A stretch of 64,000 nt of DNA from CAVZRC01 sp963777695 (GCA_963777695.1 CAVZRC010000001.1:1116001-1180000); one strand, 5' to 3'. Positions 46,692 through 55,925 are shown, counted from the stretch's first letter. Notes: a model not told the origin generated them from the letters alone. A program made the numbers and translations.

Positions 46692-49047
46692 GGTTCGGGT
46701 CGCACTGTCTCGCGTGCCGCCCTCGTTCGTCAAGACGGCCGAGAAGGAGGCGCCGGGCGTCCAACTCTCGATCATCTACAGGGACAACGAGAAGGGGTAC
46801 CGATTTGTAGGCAACACGGCCGACGGCAGGACATACTCCGTCCGGGTCGACCGGGAGGGCGCTGTCGAGTGGAGGCATGTCTACGCCGACATCCTCCCTG
46901 CCGGGCTCCCGAAGCCGGTGGCCGCCACGCTCCGCGACGTGGTGGCAACCAACAAGGACCTCCCCGGGTTCCGGCCATCGCGCACATCGCGTGTCGAGCG
47001 GTTCAACGCCCGGAAGAACGAGACCGCGACCTATTACGAGGTCTTCGGTGACACCCCCGCAAGGCTCCATCCCCGGGTCGAGATCGACGCCTCGGGTGTC
47101 CTCCTCAAGGTGGACACGGGCTTTATCCCAAGCCTCGAGGACCTCGCGCGATACGAGCCGCTGGCCGCAAAGGATATACCCCCGGTGATCCTTCAGGGGA
47201 TCCGTTCGGCGGCGCCCGATCTCAAGCTCGCGAAGGTCTTCCGCGTGACGAATCGGGGGATCCAGGGCGTCCGCTACGAGGCCTTCGGACGTGTGGACCG
47301 GGCACGCGGGTCCCAGGTCGCGACCGACGCCGACGGACAACCGCTCGTGCTCTCCGTGAGCGTCCCCCGCCGCCAGGTCCCCAAGGCCGCTCTCGAGGCC
47401 ATCGAGCGCGAGTCGGGCTCCGATAAGAGGCTGGTCGGCTTCCGACCGGCCGAGATCCGGCTCCGACACGTCATCTCGACCGGCCGGGATCAGTACGAGT
47501 TCTTCGGCGACAACCACGACCGCGAGCCGCTGAGTGTCTGGGTTGACGGCGCGGGCAAGGTGTTCACGATGCGTGACATCGAAGAGCCGATCCGTGAGCA
47601 GGCGGGGTTCGTCTTGCCGCGGTCGCAGCCGGAGGGCGGTGTCGCCGAAGGATTCTCGGTCCTGTCCGCCCGGTTCGGGGTCGATCACCACTGGGTCGAC
47701 GTCACCGAGGCCGTCCGTGCGGCCGTAGCGGAGGGGCGCAAGGAGTTCAGGCCCGACGCGTTGCCCGACCCCGCCACCGGGCGGCACAAGGCTGTGGTGA
47801 TGCTCTTTGCCCAGGACGGTAAAGTCGGACTCTCGGAGACCCGCGACGACGCGGCCCTGCCACTGGAAGTCCGGGGGGACAACGTGTCCCTCGCCTCCGT
47901 ACCGGCCCGAGGCTTCGCCGTGCTGGCCGCCCATTTCGGCTTCGATGAGAAGTGGGCGGACGTGACGGCCGCGGTCCGCGTTCGGGTCGCAGACGGCCGC
48001 CTCGACTTCCTGCCGGCGGAGTCGCAGTTGCCCGACCCCGCCCCCGGCGAGCCCAAGGCGATCGCCGTCGCATACGCCAGCGGAGGCAAGGCCGGGCTCT
48101 ACGTCCAATCTCAGTGGCGGTCCCCGAACCTCCCTCCCGACGCCGCTCCGGTCAACAGCGGCTCGCTCCTGGCAAGGAGCATCGAGTTCCCGCAGAAGCC
48201 GTCGCTCGTCGCCTTCGCGCCCGATGGCCGAAACCTGGTCGTTGGCGTCGAGGACGGCAGCATCCGCGTGCTGGACGCCGCCAGCGGGCGAGAAGTCCGC
48301 CGGCTCGACGGCGACAGGCCGGGCTGGCACCCTGTCGCTTTCTCTGGCGACGGCGCCGCGATCGCCTCCGGCGGCGTCGACGGTGTGGTCAGGATCTGGG
48401 ACGTGAAGATGGAGCGTGAGAAGGCCGTGCTACGCGGACACACCGATAAAGTGCAGCGCGTCGCGTTCTCGCCTACCCGTCGCCACCTCGCCTCGACCTC
48501 CTGGGACAAGACCGTTCGTCTGTGGGACGTCGCCACCGGGCGAGGTGCGCAAGTTCGAGGGACACGCCGACTTCGTGGACGGCGTGAGATTCACGCCGGA
48601 CGGGCGCCAGCTCGTCACCGCGGGCTGGGATCGGACGGTGAGGATCTGGGACGTCGCCGATGGGCGCAAGGCGCGAAGCTCGAGACGACCGGCGATGCGC
48701 TCGGCGACGTGAGCCTCTCGAAGACGGGTCGAGACGTCTTTTTCGGCGCGAAGGACGGGATGCTGCGGTGGTGGCAGCCTGCCTCGAACCGCGAGCCGGC
48801 CAGCGTCAAGACGTACACGGAGTGCGAATGGGCCTGCGCCGTTCTCCCCGACGGGCATCGCGTCCTGGTCTCCGACAAGGTCGCGGCCGCCCTCTGGGAC
48901 TGCCGTACCACGCACCCGGTGCTTCGGCTGGAGGGACATACGGGGCGAGTGACCGGTCTAGCGGTCGCGCCCGACGGTCGCCGAGCGGCGACCTGTAGCG
49001 AGGATAAGTCCGTCAGGTTCTGGAACTTGCCTGAGCTCGGGCGTTAA
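46612..49047 (+). CDS. Exported protein with PepSY-like repeats and WD40 propeller (two compensating frameshifts)
   Basis: About 811 residues. Start GTG 46612 lies five bases after GGAGG and begins a signal peptide (MIALVAIASAAAAQEA). Residues about 25-360 hold three related modules each starting with 'LP..V..A...' (AGLPKPVAATLRDVV; IPPVILQGIRSAAPD; VPKAALEAIERESG), reminiscent of PepSY/BLIP folds. Two further repeats follow (SVLSARFGVDHHWVDVTEAV; AVLAAHFGFDEKWADVTAAV). The C-terminal third is a WD40 propeller (VRIWDVKMEREKAVLRGHTD; TVRLWDVATG). An extra base at 48538-48540 and a missing base near 48670-48678 scramble about 40 residues; read through, they give KFEGHADFVDGVRFTPDGRQ and TVRIWDVADG. 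Function unknown. Confidence 0.8.
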   Translation: MLRHLVPMIALVAIASAAAAQEAGYGEVRVALSRVPPSFVKTAEKEAPGVQLSIIYRDNEKGYRFVGNTADGRTYSVRVDREGAVEWRHVYADILPAGLPKPVAATLRDVVATNKDLPGFRPSRTSRVERFNARKNETATYYEVFGDTPARLHPRVEIDASGVLLKVDTGFIPSLEDLARYEPLAAKDIPPVILQGIRSAAPDLKLAKVFRVTNRGIQGVRYEAFGRVDRARGSQVATDADGQPLVLSVSVPRRQVPKAALEAIERESGSDKRLVGFRPAEIRLRHVISTGRDQYEFFGDNHDREPLSVWVDGAGKVFTMRDIEEPIREQAGFVLPRSQPEGGVAEGFSVLSARFGVDHHWVDVTEAVRAAVAEGRKEFRPDALPDPATGRHKAVVMLFAQDGKVGLSETRDDAALPLEVRGDNVSLASVPARGFAVLAAHFGFDEKWADVTAAVRVRVADGRLDFLPAESQLPDPAPGEPKAIAVAYASGGKAGLYVQSQWRSPNLPPDAAPVNSGSLLARSIEFPQKPSLVAFAPDGRNLVVGVEDGSIRVLDAASGREVRRLDGDRPGWHPVAFSGDGAAIASGGVDGVVRIWDVKMEREKAVLRGHTDKVQRVAFSPTRRHLASTSWDKTVRLWDVATGRGAQVRGTRRLRGRREIHAGRAPARHRGLGSDGEDLGRRRWAQGAKLETTGDALGDVSLSKTGRDVFFGAKDGMLRWWQPASNREPASVKTYTECEWACAVLPDGHRVLVSDKVAAALWDCRTTHPVLRLEGHTGRVTGLAVAPDGRRAATCSEDKSVRFWNLPELGR

Positions 49048-49113
49048 GCATTCGGCCGGGGCTGCTTGCAATTCCTCAGAGGGTGTGCCCAAGTGAAATC
49101 AGGCTCCATCGGC

Positions 49114-50438
49114 ATGAGTTCCGTCCACTCCGACCTCAACTTGCTCTTCGGTGTCCTGGCGCTCCAGAAGGAGTTCGTGAGCCGCGACCAACTGGTCGCC
49201 GCGATGAACGTCTGGGTGCTCGACAAGTCGAAGCCGCTAGGCCAGATCCTCGTCGAAGAAGGGTTCCTGGTCGAGTCCCGCCGGTTGTTGATGGAGAGCC
49301 TCGTCACGGAGCTCGTCCGGAGCCACGACGACGACACGGAGCGATCGCTCGGAGTACTCGACGCCCCAGTTCGCGATTCCTCAGAGACCCCCCTCCACGT
49401 GTCGGCCGCCACGGAGGACGCCGAGCTCCTGGCCGCGTTGGGGCGTGTGGGGCGGACCCAGACCGATGGCGGAACGTTCGGCCGGTTCCGAATGCTCCGA
49501 TTCCACGATCGGGGCGGGCTGGGCGAGGTCTTTGTGGCGCGGGACGACGAGGTCGGTCGCGAGGTCGCGCTGAAGCAGATCCGCCCCGATCACGCCGACG
49601 ACTCGGCGGGCCGCGCCCGGTTCCTCCTGGAGGCCGAGATCACCGGCGGGCTGGAACATCCCGGGATCGTACCGGTCTACGGGATCGGCATCCAGGACGA
49701 CGGCCGGCCCTTCTACGCGATGAGGTTTATCCGGGGAGTCAGCTTCCGCGAGGCGATCGCAAGCTTCCACTCCTCCTCGGCCGCCGGCGGCCACGCGGGA
49801 GATCGCCCGCTCGAGCTGCGGAAGCTCCTGGACCGGTTCCTCGATGTCTGCGACGCGATCGACTACGCGCACAGTCGCGGGGTGATCCATCGCGACATCA
49901 AGCCGCGGAACATCATGCTCGGCCCGTTCGGCGAGACCCTCGTCGTCGACTGGGGGGTGGCGAAGATGGTCAACCGGGTCGAGGACCCGCGCTCTTCGGA
50001 GAGGCGACGCTGGCGCCGAAGTCGGGATCACACCTGAGCGCCACGATCACCGGCCAGAGGATCGGGACTCCGGCCTACATGTCGCCCGAGCAGGCCGCGG
50101 GACGGTCGAAGGACGTGGGTCCCCGGAGCGATGTGTACAGCCTCGGGGCGACGCTGTACATCCTCCTGACGGGCCATCCTCCGTTCCGCGATGCGGACGT
50201 CGTGTCGATGCTCCGCCGGGTCGAACGCGGCGAGTTCGAGCCGCCGCGCAAGGTCGCCCCCTGGGTGGATCGTGCCCTGGAGGTGGTCTGCCTGAAGGCG
50301 ATGTCGGTGCGTCCCGAGGACCGATACACCTCCGCGCGGGCCCTGGCTGAGGATGTCAAGAGGTGGATGGCCGACGAGCCGGTCTCGGCCTGGCGGGAGC
50401 CGAGGTCGAGGCGGCTGCGACGCTGGGCGAGGCGTTAA
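49114..50438 (+). CDS. PknB-type Ser/Thr protein kinase (one frameshift; in-frame stop before C-terminal domain)
   Basis: N-terminal module typical of planctomycetal kinases (MSSVHSDLNLLFGVLALQKE...PLGQILVEEGFL). Kinase domain from residue 123: GRFRMLRFHDRGGLGEVFVA, Lys154 in VALKQI, Glu173, HRDIKPRNIML (Asp261), DWG in place of DFG (279-281), then GTPAYMSPEQAAGRSKDVG and SLGATLYILLTGHPPF. A missing base at about 49983-49990 moves the last third one frame over. The kinase ends ...RRLRRWARR, then TAA (50436-50438). The same frame continues with a membrane helix and a further 690 residues, so in related proteins this would be one receptor-like kinase. Confidence 0.9.
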
Positions 50439-50447
50439 CAGACGCTC

Positions 50448-52532
50448 GTGACCTCCACGGCGGTGGCGGCCATCCTGGCCCTGTCCGTGCTCGGTTATCT
50501 CGGATACGAGGAGCGGCTCCGACAGTCGAGGCGGCTGATCGGTGCCATGGCCAGGGTCGATGCGCTGGAGACGGCCCAGACGCAGGCCCTGCCCATGATC
50601 GTCCGCCAGCTCTCGCCGGACCTGGGGCTGGTGCGCGACCGGCTCGTCCCGATGGCGGCCGGGGACGGCTCGGGCCGCGACGGCCGCCGACGCCTCCCCG
50701 CCGCGCTGGCGCTCCTCGCCGTAGACCCGAGCCAGGCCGAGTTCCTCACGCGATACCTCCTGACCGTCGAGCCGGGGCCGGCGGAGGTCCTGGTCGTCCG
50801 CGAGGCCCTGGCCGAGGAAGACCCGCGAGCCTCGGTCGCGGTCTTGCGCGAGCCCCTCGCGACGAACCCGACCGAATTGACCGACCCCCAGCTCCGGGCG
50901 GCCGGGGCGCTGGCCCTCCTGGACCCTCCGTCGGCCTCACGGGTGGAGCTGGCCGGGCCCCTGGCGCGGAAGCTCGTGACCGAGAACCCGCTCCTCCTTG
51001 GGACCTGGAGCGAGGTCTTCCAGCCGGTCAGCCGCGTCCTGATCGAGCCCCTGAGGGCGCTCTTCGCCGACACGAGCCGGCCCGAATGGCGGGACCGGGC
51101 CTTTCGGCTCCTCCTCCAGTTCGTCGACAGGCCGGAGAGCCCGAGCCGTCCCGAGGACCTCGCGGCCCTGCTGGCCGACGCCGACCCCGACCGGGCGCAT
51201 CTCGTGATCGGGAGGCTCGACGGACCCCTCGAACGCGCCCGGGCCATCGCCGCCCTGGCACCTCTCCTGGACGACGTGGCCCGATACGACGCATTCAAGG
51301 CCGCTCGCCAGGGGAGGATCGCCACCGCCCTGATCCTCCTGGGAGAGGCCGGGAGGGTGTGGCCCCTGTTCATCCAGCGGGACGACCCGAGCGTCCGCAC
51401 CGAGCTGGTCCACGACCTCGCCCGGTATGGCGTTGACGCCGAGAAGGTGGTCGGCCGGCTCAAGACCGAGTCCGACTCCTCGGCCCGGCGGTCCCTCCTG
51501 GTCAGCCTCGGCGGATATCCGGCCGATCAACCCCCCGCGACGGTCCGCCGGGCCTTCGCGGCCGACCTGCTGCGGCGTTACCGGGTCGACCCGGACCCCG
51601 GCGTCCACGCGGCGATCGGCTGGCTCCTCCGGGCGCGCTGGGGCCTCGCGAAAGAAGTGGAGGAGGCAGACCGGGAGCTCGGGTCGCCCCGCCTGCCGTC
51701 GCATGGCGATTGGTACGTGAATGGAGAAGGCCAGACCTTCACGATCGTCCGGGGGCCGCTGACGTTCCGCATGGGCTCGACGCCCCAGGTCGTCCCCGAC
51801 CGACTGCCGTCGGAGCCCGAGCACCCGCGACGGCTCCCCCGGTCGTTCGCCATCGCCTCCCGGGAAGTCACGTTGCGCGAGTACGGCCGGTTCCTCGACA
51901 CGAAGCCGGCCGGGGTGGTTGACAAACGTGCCGATCCCCTTTATCGCGCACTCGCCCCGGACTGCGCCGCCGGCGCGATGACCTGGTTCGAAGCCGCTCG
52001 CTACTGCAACTGGCTGAGCGCCCAGGAGGGCGTCCCGGAGGACCAGTGGTGTTACCCGAAGGACTTCGGGCCGAACTCGAAGCTCCCCGGGGATTTCCTG
52101 GAGCGGATCGGCTACCGCTTGCCGACCGAGGCCGAGTGGGAGTTCGCCTGCCGCGCCGGGACGACCTCGACCTACCCGTTCGGCCAGGCGGTCGCCTGGC
52201 TCCCGAGCTACGCGTGGTTCGACAAGCAATCGGGCATGAGCATGAAGCGCGTCGGCCAGCTCGAGCCGAATGATCTGGGCCTCTTCGACGCGCTCGGCAA
52301 TGCGTACGAATGGGTGAACGACCCGCACGAGCCCTACCCGCTGGATCCCGCGCATGAGGTCCTGGACACGCTGAGGAACCCGAATTGCTCCGAGGACCTC
52401 ATCCGCGTGGTCCGTGGCGGGGCCTATCCCCTGGCCTCGTCGTCGCTGCGATCGGCCTTTCGGTCGTTCGGCCTCAGGCCGTCCACCCGCTTCCCTTATT
52501 TCGGCTTCCGCACGGCCCGCACGCTGCCCTGA
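50448..52532 (+). CDS. Membrane protein with FGE-sulfatase (SUMF1) domain, probable C-terminal half of the upstream kinase
   Basis: 694 residues in the same frame as the kinase end, 9 bases after its TAA. Starts with a membrane helix (VAAILALSVLGYLGYEE). Residues about 60-420 are helical repeats of HEAT/Armadillo character. The C-terminal 270 residues are a formylglycine-generating-enzyme fold: FRMGSTPQVV, SREVTLREYGRFLD, TWFEAARYCNWLSAQEGVP, YRLPTEAEWEFACRAGTTST, GLFDALGNAYEWVNDPH, RVVRGGAYPLASSSLRSAFR, FGFRTAR. Kinase-TM-SUMF1 proteins are a planctomycetal speciality. GTG 50448 could serve as independent start, but a single kinase with a nonsense change or base error is more likely. Confidence 0.85.
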   Translation: MTSTAVAAILALSVLGYLGYEERLRQSRRLIGAMARVDALETAQTQALPMIVRQLSPDLGLVRDRLVPMAAGDGSGRDGRRRLPAALALLAVDPSQAEFLTRYLLTVEPGPAEVLVVREALAEEDPRASVAVLREPLATNPTELTDPQLRAAGALALLDPPSASRVELAGPLARKLVTENPLLLGTWSEVFQPVSRVLIEPLRALFADTSRPEWRDRAFRLLLQFVDRPESPSRPEDLAALLADADPDRAHLVIGRLDGPLERARAIAALAPLLDDVARYDAFKAARQGRIATALILLGEAGRVWPLFIQRDDPSVRTELVHDLARYGVDAEKVVGRLKTESDSSARRSLLVSLGGYPADQPPATVRRAFAADLLRRYRVDPDPGVHAAIGWLLRARWGLAKEVEEADRELGSPRLPSHGDWYVNGEGQTFTIVRGPLTFRMGSTPQVVPDRLPSEPEHPRRLPRSFAIASREVTLREYGRFLDTKPAGVVDKRADPLYRALAPDCAAGAMTWFEAARYCNWLSAQEGVPEDQWCYPKDFGPNSKLPGDFLERIGYRLPTEAEWEFACRAGTTSTYPFGQAVAWLPSYAWFDKQSGMSMKRVGQLEPNDLGLFDALGNAYEWVNDPHEPYPLDPAHEVLDTLRNPNCSEDLIRVVRGGAYPLASSSLRSAFRSFGLRPSTRFPYFGFRTARTLP

Positions 52533-52620
52533 ATCTCGATCGACCAAGACGATCCCGGGCCGACGGATGGGCGAGATCGGCTCGCAGGTTTACTTGATAC
52601 TCCTCGCCGAACACCAGCAG

Positions 52621-52767
52621 GTGACCACGGTCGTGAGACCGTGGTTCGCACGGGGAACCTCCAACCTCGCACGTGAGTGCGATCCGCCTGGCCGCCCGGA
52701 TCGGGCTGACGCCCGAGGTTGGAGGACGTTCGTCCCGTCCGAACCACGGTCTCACGACCGTGGTCAC
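52621..52767. repeat. 147-bp palindromic element with perfect 28-bp arms
   Basis: Arms 52621-52648 and 52740-52767 are exact reverse complements (beginning GTGACCACGGTCGTGAGACC). A second inner pair, CCTCCAACCTCG (52659-52670) against GAGGTTGGAGG (52715-52725), also matches. It fills much of the 400-base gap between the FGE gene and the YcaO gene; nothing else is seen there. Confidence 0.82.
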
Positions 52768-52934
52768 GGGCTTCGATCGCGCTTGCTCTGGTGATGTTCT
52801 ACGAGCAGTCTCGTTTTTTCCGATTTTTCTTGCTTTCTCGCAGCCCAACAGGTTTATTGTAGAAACCTGAACACGCTGCATAGCTTTGAGCCATCTCGAT
52901 CCAAGACGCCCCGACGCCGGAGTCCCGAACCGTC

Positions 52935-54307
52935 ATGGAAATCGCATCGGCCCGTCAACGGTTGACCGGCCAGTGGCCCGAACCGTCGCCGATGCGCCCG
53001 GCCCCTCCGCCCGCGACCGAGGTGGGCACAACCGGTTCCACGAAGTATTCGACCGTCGGTGTCGAGCGATCCGTCCGTCCCTCCGAGACGATCCGTCGCG
53101 TATTGCCCCTGTTAGAGCGAATGGGAGTGACCCGCGTCGGCGAGGTCACGCACCTCGACCGCATCGGCCTGCCGAACTTCGTCGCCGTGAGGCCCCGCGA
53201 GGCGGGCCGGGGGATCTCCTACTACAACGGCAAGGGTGCGACGCGGGCCCAGGCTCGGGCCAGCGCGCTCATGGAGGCCGTCGAACGCGTGAGCGCCGAG
53301 GCGTGCTCCCTTCCCGTCATCCGGGCCTCCTTCCGGCAACTTCGGCTGACGGCGCCCGCCGTCGCCCCGTGCGAACTCCTGGCGCCCCGGATACTGGGAA
53401 GTCTCGAGGACGTCCGGCTCGAATGGGTGCTCGGCCAGGACGCGATCGGCGGTGGGGCCTGTTACGTGCCCCTGAACGCCGTGGTTACGCCCTATCGCCC
53501 GGTCGGGGCCGAAGCCGCCTGGGATTCGAGCACCAACGGACTCGCCTCGGGCAACACGCGGGATGAGGCCCTCTGCCAGGCACTCTGCGAAGTGATCGAG
53601 CGCGACGCGATGTCCCTCCATCACGCGACCGTCCGGCTTCGGGGAGGAGTCAACGCGATCCTGGAGGGCCTCGGCGTCTCCGCAACGCGTCCGAGTCCGC
53701 CGTCACATCCCCTGATCGATCCTGCCACCCTCCCGTCGCGGCCGGCCCGGCTCCTGAAGCGCCTCCGGGCGCCGGGCTCCGGGTCTACCTCCGCGACATC
53801 ACGTCGGACGTCGGCGTCGCGACGGTCCATTGCACCCTGGCCGAGCCTCGCGGAGGCGGGCGTCACGCCATCCACGGCGGCTATGGCTGCCATCCCGACG
53901 CCCGCGTGGCGGCGGTTCGCGCCCTGACCGAGTCGGCCCAGAGCCGATGCGGCTGCATCCAGGGGGGGCGAGAGGACTTGCCGGATTTCGCCGCGGGACC
54001 GCCCCCGTTGCTCGATCCCGACGAAGTCTTCGGGCGAGGCCCCGTGCAGTCGTTCCGGGACCTGCCGACCGTCGAGCATCGCCGGGTCGATGAGGACGTG
54101 GCGTGGCTCATCGGCCGGCTCTCCTCGGCCGGATTCCAGCACGCGGTCGTCGTCGAACTGACCCGGCTCGACCTCGGCTTCCCGGTCGTCCGGGTCGTGG
54201 TCCCGCGGGCCGAGACCTGGGCGGCGTTCCATCTCCATTCCCGCCGGGGAACGCTCGGGCCGCGAGCCCTCCGCCAACTCACCCGGAGTGCCGACGACCA
54301 TGAATGA
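52935..54307 (+). CDS. YcaO-domain protein (one frameshift)
   Basis: About 458 residues. YcaO enzymes use ATP to activate backbone amides (azoline, thioamide, amidine formation in RiPPs or proteins). Signatures: VTHLDRIGLPNFVAVRP, NGKGATRAQARASALMEAVE and SSTNGLASGNTRDEALCQAL with CEVIERDA (ATP/Mg site), then GLRVYLRDITSDVGVATVHC and HGGYGCHPDARVAAVRALTE, AQSRCGCIQGGREDLP. A missing base near 53770 separates the halves (LLKRLR|..GLRVYLRD). The C-terminus (LRQLTRSADDHE) lacks the PxPxP of azoline-forming cyclodehydratases, like TfuA-associated or stand-alone YcaOs; no TfuA gene is nearby. ATG 52935. It is followed after 116 bases by a precursor-like gene. Confidence 0.88.
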
Positions 54308-54423
54308 GCGAGAATGGAACCGATGAGACACCCACCGCTGGACGAAAAGCCCTGCGTCTCCCTCGGCCCTCGTGCACCTCGTGAGTCTGCGTAAGGCCCG
54401 TCACCATCCAGGAGTCCCGCACT

Positions 54424-54735
54424 ATGAGTCAGGCGACCGCAACCGGCATTTTGAGGGAAGTCATCGGGAGGGCGCTCGTCGATCGCGAGTTCTCCGATCG
54501 GCTCTTCGACGACCGATCCCTGGCCCTGGAGGGATTCGATCTCTCGCCGGCCGACCTTGCCTCGCTCGATCGCCTCGATCGCGGGACGCTCGAAGCCCAG
54601 GCGTCAACGGTGGGCTCGGGCGAGCTCGTGATCATGATCGCGCCCGAACCGCCTCCGGAGCCGGAACCCGTGCCCCCGCCCGAGCCGGAGCCGGAGCCCG
54701 TGCCTCCGCCGGAGCCGGACCCCGTGGACGATTGA
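54424..54735 (+). CDS. Putative RiPP precursor peptide with Pro-Glu repeat core
   Basis: 103 residues behind AGGAG. Residues 8-52 form an acidic helical leader, REVIGRALVDREFSDRLFDD and SLALEGFDLSPADLASLDRL. It resembles the leader of Os1348/Franean1_4349/NHLP-type precursors (pattern 'A..D.EF...L..D...AL.G.DL...D...L..L'). After a linker (TLEAQASTVGSG) and hydrophobic ELVIMIA comes a repetitive tail PEPPPEPEPVPPPEPEPEPV ending in DPVDD. The tail from residue 67 on has no Ser, Thr or Cys. Position between a YcaO and a methyltransferase supports a precursor role; this is inference. Alternatively a small structural protein with an anionic Pro-rich tail. Confidence 0.65.
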   Translation: MSQATATGILREVIGRALVDREFSDRLFDDRSLALEGFDLSPADLASLDRLDRGTLEAQASTVGSGELVIMIAPEPPPEPEPVPPPEPEPEPVPPPEPDPVDD

Positions 54736-54772
54736 GAACGCTCCTCAATGTCAACGCGGGTATAAAGAGGTC

Positions 54773-54790
54773 GCACCCTCGCGAGGGTGC
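54773..54790 (+). terminator. Hairpin after precursor gene
   Basis: GCACCCTCGCGAGGGTGC is an 18-base perfect palindrome 38 bases after the precursor stop and 100 bases before the methyltransferase start. It could be a partial terminator giving excess precursor mRNA, a common arrangement in RiPP operons. No U tract is evident. Confidence 0.45.
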
Positions 54791-54890
54791 GGCCGCTTTC
54801 CCGTTGATGACGGCCGGGCCAAGGGATTCGGTCCCTCGATCCCGATGCGGTCGCGAGGCCGGAGCCTGCTCCGACAGCCGGAGCAAAGAG

Positions 54891-55925
54891 ATGGAATGCG
54901 TCTTCAACAATCGGATCAATCGCATCGACCTGACCAGCTTCGAAATCCCGCCGAAGCCAGAGCGTCTTCGCGCAGCACAGATCGTCTACGACGACCGGAT
55001 CGCGAGTATCTCGTTGTGTGGGGAAAGGGTGCCCGCGGACTGGAGCTCCCGGGCCCTGTACCTCGGGGACGATGGGGCTCGAGCCTGGCTCGAGATCTGC
55101 CGCAACGATCGCTACACGATGGCGAACCGACTGGCTTTCGGGCTTGGCGAGAAGCGGCGGGAAGCCCTCGCCAACGTTGACCCGAAGACCGAGACGCTCG
55201 TCTCGCTCGGTCCGGGTGACGGCGAGGTCGACGTCGAGCTTCTCGAGACGCTCTCGGACAGCCTGACCAGGATCCGCTACATCCCTGTCGAGATCTCCAC
55301 TGGCCTCCTGGCCGTGACCGTACAGAGGGTCCCGCCAAGCATCGACATCCCGGTCGCCGTGCTCGGGGACTTCGAGTCGGGACTTCGCGTCGTCGAGAGG
55401 GCGCTCTGGAATACGGGCGCGGCCGAAGCCGGTCCTATTCAGCCTCCTCGGGGGGACGTTCAGCAATCTGGACCGAGCCGGATCCCTGTTCCTCGAGGCC
55501 CTCCACCAGGTCATGCAGCAGGATGACTCTCTATTGTTAGACGTCCCGCTCATCAGCCCGGCCTGGGCATTGGAGCGAGACTCGAGGATGGCGATTGATC
55601 GATTCAGCGCCCCGTTCCGACGATTTCTCGCCGGCGGTCTGCGCGGCTGGACTCGACCGTCAACGCGGATAGCTACAACTCGTGGTTCGACGAGCGCATC
55701 GAGTTGACCTGCGTCCCCTCAAACGTCATCGACGGCACCCAGGTCATCACGATCGGCGATCGCCCGACCGGCCGGGCCCTCCTTCGATTCCATCGATTTG
55801 TGTGGGATGGGTTGCTGAAATCGCTGAAGGGTCATCACTTCACGGTCCAATACGCGCGAAATTCCTTGGATGCGACGGACGACGCATTCGGAATGGGCGT
55901 CTTGTTGCTGAAGCGAGACTCGTGA
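54891..55925 (+). CDS. SAM-dependent methyltransferase, EgtD/histidine-specific-like (two frameshifts)
   Basis: About 345 residues. ATG 54891 follows GGAG. SAM motif I is TLVSLGPGDGEVDVELLETL, followed by IRYIPVEISTGLLAVTVQRV and IPVAVLGDFESG, in the order seen in the EgtD-like family (Methyltransf_33). An extra base at about 55434 and a missing base near 55638 break the frame. The joined C-terminus reads FSLLGGTFSNLDRAGSLFLE, QQDDSLLLDVPLISPAWALE, DSYNSWFDERIELTCVPSNV and GHHFTVQYARNSLDATDDAF. LGGTFSN corresponds to the conserved 'LGSTIGN' box of EgtD-like enzymes. The substrate may be the precursor peptide product; family assignment is by motif order only. Confidence 0.7.
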
